Source: Eustoma russellianum (lineage: Eukaryota > Streptophyta > Magnoliopsida > Gentianales > Gentianaceae). From it: 64,000 nucleotides of DNA. The stretch spans positions 37,290,229 through 37,354,228 of the forward strand of contig AP025042.1 of assembly GCA_036186865.1 (NCBI GenBank). Reading direction: 5' to 3'. The position numbers and the translations under genes were made by a program. The notes beneath the pieces are model-generated. The model was not told where the DNA came from. It did not search any database and worked only from the letters and a program-made list of their open reading frames with translations. Of this stretch, positions 58,735 through 64,000 are shown in pieces (the stretch's first letter is position 1; the number at the start of each line of letters is the position of its first letter).

Positions 58735-59511
58735 ATGGATCAACAAGGAAATGGACAGCCACCAGGTATGGGGCTGGTTGGTACCTCTGCCTATGTGCCA
58801 TATAATATTGCACTGTATCAAACTAATCAAACTACCGGCCCCTCTACACCTGCATCAGCTGGTGCAGTTCAACCTCCTCAAGCAGCTGGCCTCCCTGCCT
58901 CATCTGCACAGATATCACAACACCAACTCGCTTATCAACACATCCACCAACAGCAGCAACAGCAATTGCAGCAGCAACTCCAGAACTTTTGGGCAACCCA
59001 ATACCAAGAAATTGAGCAGGTTACTGATTTCAAAAACCATAGCTTGCCCTTGGCTAGGATCAAGAAAATAATGAAAGCAGACGAAGATGTGAGAATGATA
59101 TCTGCTGAAGCACCAGTCATATTTGCACGGGCCTGTGAGATGTTTATCCTCGAGTTGACCTTGCGTGCATGGAATCACACGGAGGAAAACAAGAGGAGGA
59201 CCCTTCAGAAGAATGACATTGCGGCTGCCATCACAAGGACCGACATATTTGATTTCTTGGTTGACATTGTGCCAAGGGAGGATCTGAAGGATGAGATGCT
59301 TGCATCAATACCGCGAGGTCCTCTTCCTGTTGGAGGTCCTGCGGAGGGTGTTCCTTACTACTACATGCCGGCACAGCCAGCTCCGCCAGTTGGAGCCCCT
59401 GGAATGTTTATGGGTAAGCCTGTGGATGAAGCTCTTTATGGCCAGCAGCCACATCCTTATATGGCTCAACAGATGTGGCCACATCACCAGCCACCACCAG
59501 CTGATTCTTGA
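58735..59511 (+). CDS. NF-YC: Nuclear transcription factor Y subunit C (NF-YC, NF-YC9/-1 type)
   Basis: An uninterrupted 258-codon reading frame. I chose ATG 58735 because it begins MDQQGNGQ, the usual start of this subgroup; the frame is open further upstream but only from non-ATG codons and across a splice acceptor. Residues 1-70 are Gln/Pro/Ala-rich, and 71-82 form a poly-Gln stretch. The histone-fold domain spans about 85-180, with FWATQYQEIEQ, FKNHSLPLARIKKIMKADE, MISAEAPVIFARACEMFI and NDIAAAITRTDIFDFLVDIV. The tail is Pro/Met/Gln-rich. NF-YC pairs with NF-YB through this fold, and the dimer recruits NF-YA or CONSTANS-type proteins to CCAAT or CORE DNA elements, for example in flowering control. 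No damage is seen. Confidence 0.95.
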   Translation: MDQQGNGQPPGMGLVGTSAYVPYNIALYQTNQTTGPSTPASAGAVQPPQAAGLPASSAQISQHQLAYQHIHQQQQQQLQQQLQNFWATQYQEIEQVTDFKNHSLPLARIKKIMKADEDVRMISAEAPVIFARACEMFILELTLRAWNHTEENKRRTLQKNDIAAAITRTDIFDFLVDIVPREDLKDEMLASIPRGPLPVGGPAEGVPYYYMPAQPAPPVGAPGMFMGKPVDEALYGQQPHPYMAQQMWPHHQPPPADS

Positions 59512-61280
59512 GCAGGACTCTTAAACCATAGATCACCTGTAATATGTTATGGCGCTATTGATACTAGTTGAATTCGAAAAAGTCTGTGATCTGGTTTCTT
59601 TACATTCTCTTCCTCTGTTTCCTATATTCTTTTCTTTTTCTCTTTTAGTTTTCCTTCTCTTCCATAATGGCATTGTAACAGAACCTTGGCGCTATGCAAA
59701 GTTGGGATCTTTTGTTGGCTTTGTCCACCAAGCTACTGAGTGTATTTGAATATGAACTTTAAGCTGATTTGAATCATAATACAGGGGATAGTAGATTCAG
59801 ATAAGGAGCTTCCAGGTCTTCAGCAATTTATAGCCCGGCTAGTCCCACGTCATCAACGGACAGGCTTAGGTAACTAGTTGCAGTCAGTAAAGGAGGATGC
59901 ATTGTTGTCTTCTCCCATGCCTCATCACCGGTTGTTTTGGTTGGGTAGGGTAATTATTCTCATGCCATTCCTTCTCTGAAACCATTGAATAAGTTCTGAT
60001 GATTCGGAAAGTAAGAGGCTTTGGATGCCTTACTTTGGCCTGAATGTGTTTCTGTAATTCCATGTTTTCTTCCATGATAGCCCTCCCTGCTCAGGATTTC
60101 ACACATTTATTAGTTAATGTTCTCTGTTTGATGAGTTGATTGCTGTTGAATAGCAATACATACTTGTGAACTATGTTCACCTGTTTCCTTTCATTAGATG
60201 ATGACTTTATAGAATAATAGCAAATGGGTATGTGGAACTTTTGATCTCCTTTATGCTGGAAGTAACATTTTTCACTTACAGTTTAGAGTAATTATTGAGC
60301 GTCCCCCAACAGGTCTAATCATAACTACTGTTGATAATACTTTTGTTGCATATTTGACCTTCATTCTGGGAACTTAAAAGGAACATGTGGTGCTCTCTTC
60401 GATCATTATCAGGAAATACACAAGATCCTAGGACATAGTTTAGTTGATATTCGGGTTATGACATTGCAACCAGAAGAGCATAGATTCGAATCAGGAATGT
60501 TGGTACAATACTACTATCTGGGCTAATATTGGCTTAAACTATAGTTCATGTCTAATTGGATTAAAAAAAATTGTTTGTCCAATTTGCAGTTGATATCTTG
60601 TTTAAATTGTGTATTAAAAGTTTTACAAATTTAAGAGATCGTTAGGTTTCTAATTTACATTCTTCAAAGTTCTGACATTTTGCAACTAAAAATGCATAAT
60701 TGAAGAAATGTTACTCCTAGAAAAGCCATGTAATATTATTTGTTGGAAAGTCTTTAAACCTGATTTGTAAGTTACGTGATTGACTTGAAAAACTGTTGCG
60801 TGGAGAAATGATGAATTCGAACCTCGTGAGAATCTCATAATTAAAATATCACAATGGAATTGTATTTTTTTTAAAATAAAAAAAATCACGATATACTGTT
60901 ATTTACAAAAATGTTTATCCAAAGAATCTCCTCGGTATCACGATAAATTTTTTACTTTAGACACAAGTATAAACTGTTATCGACAAGTGTAATTTATAAA
61001 TGTATACACTTGAACGTTAATTAATTCTAAATGAATTATTTCCATCCTCTTTTAATACTGGTGTACAAACCCTCGACGCGTTTAAATTGACCAATCCATC
61101 AATGTTTTTGTCAACATTCGACAAATTAAATGAGTGAAATTGAAACATGTCAAGATTTTGCTCATGAGCTCTACACTGTAAGTGATATATCAAACTCAAA
61201 AATATCGTATACGTAAATAAAGATAACTTGTTTGCTTCTATAACAAAATTCAAATCTTATTTTTAAGCCTTATTTCTTGG
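59512..61280. other. 3' UTR of NF-YC, then gene-free sequence
   Basis: The first few hundred bases are probably 3' UTR, with a possible UTR exon after AATACAG at about 59783. At about 60440-60660 a SINE-like segment with GAGCATAGATTCGAATCAGG and GAGATCGTTAGG resembles family B. No further gene is seen. Confidence 0.4.
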
Positions 61281-61287
61281 GATAAGA

Positions 61288-61457
61288 TTCTCTCACCACA
61301 ATCCTCTCACCCACTTCTCCACCGCATGACACGTGGCATCAGGAAGAGTGGTGAGGCTAGATGCGGATGACCCTCATCTACCTTCACCACCCCTCCTTGT
61401 TGCTACGTGTCGTACGGTGAGAAAGTGGGTAAATTGATTGTGGGTGAGAGGATTCAA
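61288..61457. mobile_element. Foldback MITE upstream of the OEP7-like gene
   Basis: The ends pair: GATTCTCTCACCACAATC on the left with GATTGTGGGTGAGAGGATTC on the right. The inner arms pair as CATGACACGTGGCATCAGGA with GTTGCTACGTGTCGTACGG, and GGTGAGGCTAGATG with CATCTACCTTCACC. The ACACGTGGC ABRE-like core is at about 61329-61337. This is the same family as 12700-12912. Confidence 0.72.
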
Positions 61458-61896
61458 ACTCTATTTCTTTGTTTGTTCAACAGTATTAACAAAAAAGAAA
61501 AAAGAGAAAAAAGACGACGGCAATATAGGATCTCTTTTTGCCTCATTTTTGTCTACATTATTAATCTTTATTTTTGCAACATTATTAGGTTCAAAAATTG
61601 CATCTGATTTTTAAGTGGTTAATTACATATTTTATTAAATCATTAGATACTCTAAATAAGAGGAAACGTCTTTTCCAGCTGGCTCTTACTAGACAGCCCA
61701 CTGGGTCGAGCATGGCCCATGCGCTAACAACTCGGGTCAAGGCCCGATAATGATCGGGTAATCGTCTTGTTTGCTCATTTTTGCTCTTGGACTCGAGCGT
61801 CGCCGGAAGGGAGCGTTGGCGGTGGTTCTTGGATCGTGGGTGGTGTATTAAGTGACAGGGGCAATTGAGACGGTGGGAAAGGCAAAGGTAAATGCA

Positions 61897-62046
61897 ATGA
61901 GATCAGGGCTTGTGGTTGTAGGAGCTTTGGCGTTTGGATGCTTGAGCGTTCAGCTGGGGTTCAAGCCTTTTCTTGAAAGGGCCCAGCAGCAGTCTCAACT
62001 TGCAGAGGAGGAAGGTTCTCGTTCTCCCTCTCTCCCTGATCAATAA
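61897..62046 (+). CDS. OEP7: Small chloroplast outer-envelope protein, OEP7-like
   Basis: A 49-codon ORF from ATG 61897. Residues 4-20 form a hydrophobic helix (GLVVVGALAFGCLSVQL), followed by GFKPFLER and a short hydrophilic acidic tail. The order VVVGALAFG...FKPFL(D/E)(R/K) is that of OEP7, the signal-anchored outer-envelope protein of chloroplasts (about 64 aa in Arabidopsis). The helix acts as both signal and anchor, with a positive flank after it. Here the tail is shorter than in OEP7 and lacks its usual Asp/Pro-rich end. The frame is open upstream to a GTG at 61852 (reading TGAIETVGKAKVNA before the Met), so an extended start is possible. A MITE begins about 20 bp after the stop and may have replaced the original end. 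Function may be intact or impaired; transcript evidence is needed to decide. Confidence 0.55.
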   Translation: MRSGLVVVGALAFGCLSVQLGFKPFLERAQQQSQLAEEEGSRSPSLPDQ

Positions 62047-62065
62047 AGTTAGCTCCTTTCTTCGT

Positions 62066-62230
62066 GTTAGGATCTTCGGTCTAAATCCTTCACTCCATTC
62101 GTCACCGCACGACACGGCATCAGAGATGGATGGTGAGACTAGATGCGGATCACCTTCATCTAACCTTGTCACCCATCCCTACGCGACACGTAGGATAAAG
62201 TAAAAATGGATCAGATGATCTCATCTCCCT
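62066..62230. mobile_element. Foldback MITE just downstream of the OEP7-like ORF
   Basis: CGTCACCGCACGACACGGCA, GGATGGTGAGACTAGATG and CATCTAACCTTGTCACCCAT, then CGCGACACGTAGG, match the family at 61288-61457 and 12700-12912. The left end starts within 20 bp of the stop at 62046. Confidence 0.68.
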
Positions 62231-63007
62231 TTCTTCCATATTCCTTTCTTATTTTCCTTTTTCAATATGCGTGTGCGCGCTTTCGTTTTTTTTACTTTCT
62301 CTTCTTTTTCTTTTTTTGTTTATATCTGATACACTTTACATAACATCGGATACATAAATGTATTCATTATACTCTATCTTGACTATATCTTCTTCAATTG
62401 GAATATGAGTCATATTATTTTTTATTGTCTCTCTATGGCTCCTTTACTCTCCTTCTCTCACGTTTAACATGCACATCATTAATTGTTTCGCACTATCTAA
62501 CAAATATATCAGTAGGACGCCTTTTCACGTCTTCATCCCATCTTAGTCTTGATTCTTCATATCTTCATTTCTTATTTTATCCTTCTTTGTATGCCCAGAC
62601 ATCCATCTTAACATTATCATTTCTATTACTCGTATTCTTTGTTCATATTCATAATTGACTGTCCAACATTCAAACACGTATAGCATTGCCCCATCTTACT
62701 GCCGTCCTATTAACTTTCTTATAAGTTTCAAAAATAATTTTCTATCACAAAGAAAACTGGCGCACTTCTCTATTTTAAACATTTTACCATATGATTCATA
62801 TTTTTGTCAAAAAAATTTTATATTTCTGTATTGTATATCATAAATATCTAAAATTCTCATTAATCTCTTGGTAATCTGGTTTCAAACAAGGTTTTTTTGT
62901 TAATATGCTTGTACATTTTTTTCAAGGGAAAAGTGGTAGATTTATTTATATAATGTCAGCTGCTACTGCAGGAGTACACTGGCTGAGACGGTAGTCTCCC
63001 AAATAGG
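62231..63007. other. Gene-free AT- and CT-rich sequence
   Basis: Long T- and CT-rich tracts, with no supported gene. The ORF at 62398-62658 is low-complexity. Confidence 0.45.
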
Positions 63008-63292
63008 ACTTTGAACAAGCCGAACGAGCCGAGAATTAGGTTGTTCAAGCTCGGTTCATTTAACTTAGCGAATGAGCCGAGCTTGTTCGTTTATTTAAAC
63101 AAACCTATTTAATTGTTCAAGCTTGGTTCGTTTAACTCACGAACAACTTTAACGAGCCGAACACCTTAATCGAACGGTGTCACTTACCGATTTCGAACAA
63201 AAAAATAGTTTAAACTCGGTTCATTAACCCTTTAGTCGAGCCGAGCTCGAACCGAACATACCGAACGGTTCGGTTCATTTACAAGCATAATC
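63008..63292. mobile_element. hAT-like MITE relic rich in CGAGCC/GGTTCG words
   Basis: The left part TTGAACAAGCCGAACGAGCC and right part CGAACGGTTCGGTTCATTTA are inverted relatives, and the interior is filled with the same words as 53682-53987. The ends are blurred and no target duplication was found. Confidence 0.5.
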
Positions 63293-63809
63293 CCAAATAA
63301 TCGAGCTTTCAACATCTAAACCGTGCGGCGCTAGTAAGTGTGCGGCTACGTTACAAAGTTACACTAATCAATAAGTTTCATTATAGAAGTTATCCTAAAT
63401 CAACACTTCAGGCTATCTTGTACCCAAATCTTTCTCTTTCTCCTGGAAAATAACATGTAAGATAATAAATTGTGTAAAAATCAATTAACTTGTAAATACA
63501 TATATTATAATAATTAAATAAATAAATGTTACGCTCTAAAATACTTAAAACTAGTATCACCTAAACCTAATGAAAATTATGAATTTATGAGGAGTCAATA
63601 TCTGAAAACGCTTCAAAGGAAAATATATCTGAAAAGGCTTTCTCCTCAATGCAATGGGCGCATTGGCAATTTATTTCTGACGCGGAAACCATTTTACTAA
63701 AAAAAAAAAAACTTGAAAACCATAGCGTAAACTCAAAGCTTCCTACTGTTTCAGTGGCAAGTGCCTAGCGGTCATCTCATCAGCTGAAAGACCCAGTGAA
63801 TCATCTTCA
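63293..63809. other. Upstream region of ECR1
   Basis: AT-rich, with an A run at about 63700-63711. It must contain the promoter and 5' UTR of the gene starting at 63810. I see no clear TATA box. Confidence 0.4.
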
Positions 63810-63911
63810 ATGGCTGATTCCGCGGCGCATCTCAGCCGATCAAGGGACCTCGACAAGCTCCTTCTCCGAACTGGACCTCTTGCCGAGTCCGGCTTCGAAC
63901 CTGGGCCCCAG
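63810..63911 (+). CDS. ECR1: NEDD8/RUB-activating enzyme E1 catalytic subunit ECR1 (UBA3), exon 1 only
   Basis: A 34-codon first exon, MADSAAHLSRSRDLDKLLLR followed by TGPLAESGFEPGPQ, ends at a CAG|GTGAAC donor (63911/63912). The SRDLDKLLLRxGxL...F.PGP pattern is the start of plant ECR1. ECR1 pairs with AXR1 to activate RUB/NEDD8 with ATP and pass it to the E2 RCE1, leading to cullin modification. The adenylation domain and catalytic Cys would lie in exons beyond the window. The remaining 89 bp are the start of intron 1. Confidence 0.8.
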
Positions 63912-64000
63912 GTGAACTCTCTTCTCTTTCGGGATTTTTGACAAACGTCTCGCCTGCGTTTATTTTTTGTTCGGGATGATTCGTTAAATTTCTTTTATGT

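Noticed and set aside
58637..59071. 144-codon ORF overlapping NF-YC
   Set aside because: It is in a different frame from the histone-fold sequence and consists of low-complexity peptide from the CAG-rich stretch.
1..64000. CRISPR-like arrays, phage or bacterial operons
   Set aside because: Tandem repeats here vary in unit and lack unique equal-length spacers; all genes are plant genes with introns.

Overview
This window is nuclear DNA of a flowering plant, most likely a eudicot. The genes have many introns with GT..AG ends. The protein families are plant types: a HIPP metallochaperone, an NF-YC subunit, a CYP81-like relic, an OEP7-like chloroplast protein and ECR1. The spaces between genes are AT-rich and full of plant transposon relics. 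The tRNA-derived SINEs resemble families I know from asterids, so an asterid is possible, but this is weak evidence. No operon, CRISPR array or bacterial system is present.

Layout. 1-14 kb is a gene-free transposon landscape: a 1.75-kb Mutator-type foldback element with matching 10-bp target duplications, a 5S-rRNA-like relic next to a tRNA-derived SINE, a copia-type LTR-like block, a 2.26-kb solo LTR (target site TTTGT), a SINE, a Stowaway MITE and several foldback MITEs. 14.2-21.2 kb (+) is a complete 13-exon gene for a DUF21/CBS (CNNM/MGR-type) membrane protein of 506 aa. 21.2-25.6 kb holds tandem repeats, SINEs and a hAT-like element. 25.7-31.3 kb (+) is a complete 9-exon gene for a TVP38/TMEM64 (VTT, 'SNARE-associated Golgi') membrane protein of 302 aa. 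31.3-47.3 kb is repeats again: SINEs, a second solo LTR of 3.1 kb (target site CATAG), two decayed LINEs on the minus strand, hairpin MITEs and an 84-bp tRNA-like retro-insert.

47.3-49.4 kb (+) is a complete 3-exon HIPP gene of 535 aa ending in the CaaX box CSIM. 51.1-51.6 kb is a CYP81-like P450 pseudogene. 52.2-53.6 kb is a decayed Ty1/copia fragment (minus), followed by a 306-bp hAT-like MITE. 58.7-59.5 kb (+) is a single-exon coding region for an NF-YC subunit of 258 aa, probably with introns in its 5' UTR. 61.9-62.0 kb (+) is a 49-codon ORF resembling chloroplast outer-envelope protein OEP7, with a foldback MITE on each side. 63.8 kb to the end (+) is the first exon of ECR1, the catalytic subunit of the NEDD8/RUB E1, running off the window.

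The five genes and one partial gene have no obvious shared pathway; this is ordinary plant gene order. Coding exons were joined by hand from splice consensus and reading phase. Every multi-exon model below keeps phase throughout. I found no convincing new biological system. The most interesting signals are structural: the 5S-like/tRNA-SINE pair, the 84-bp retro-insert with perfect 16-bp target duplications, the duplicated core promoter of the DUF21/CBS gene, and a MITE family that spreads G-box/ABRE-like cores around genes.
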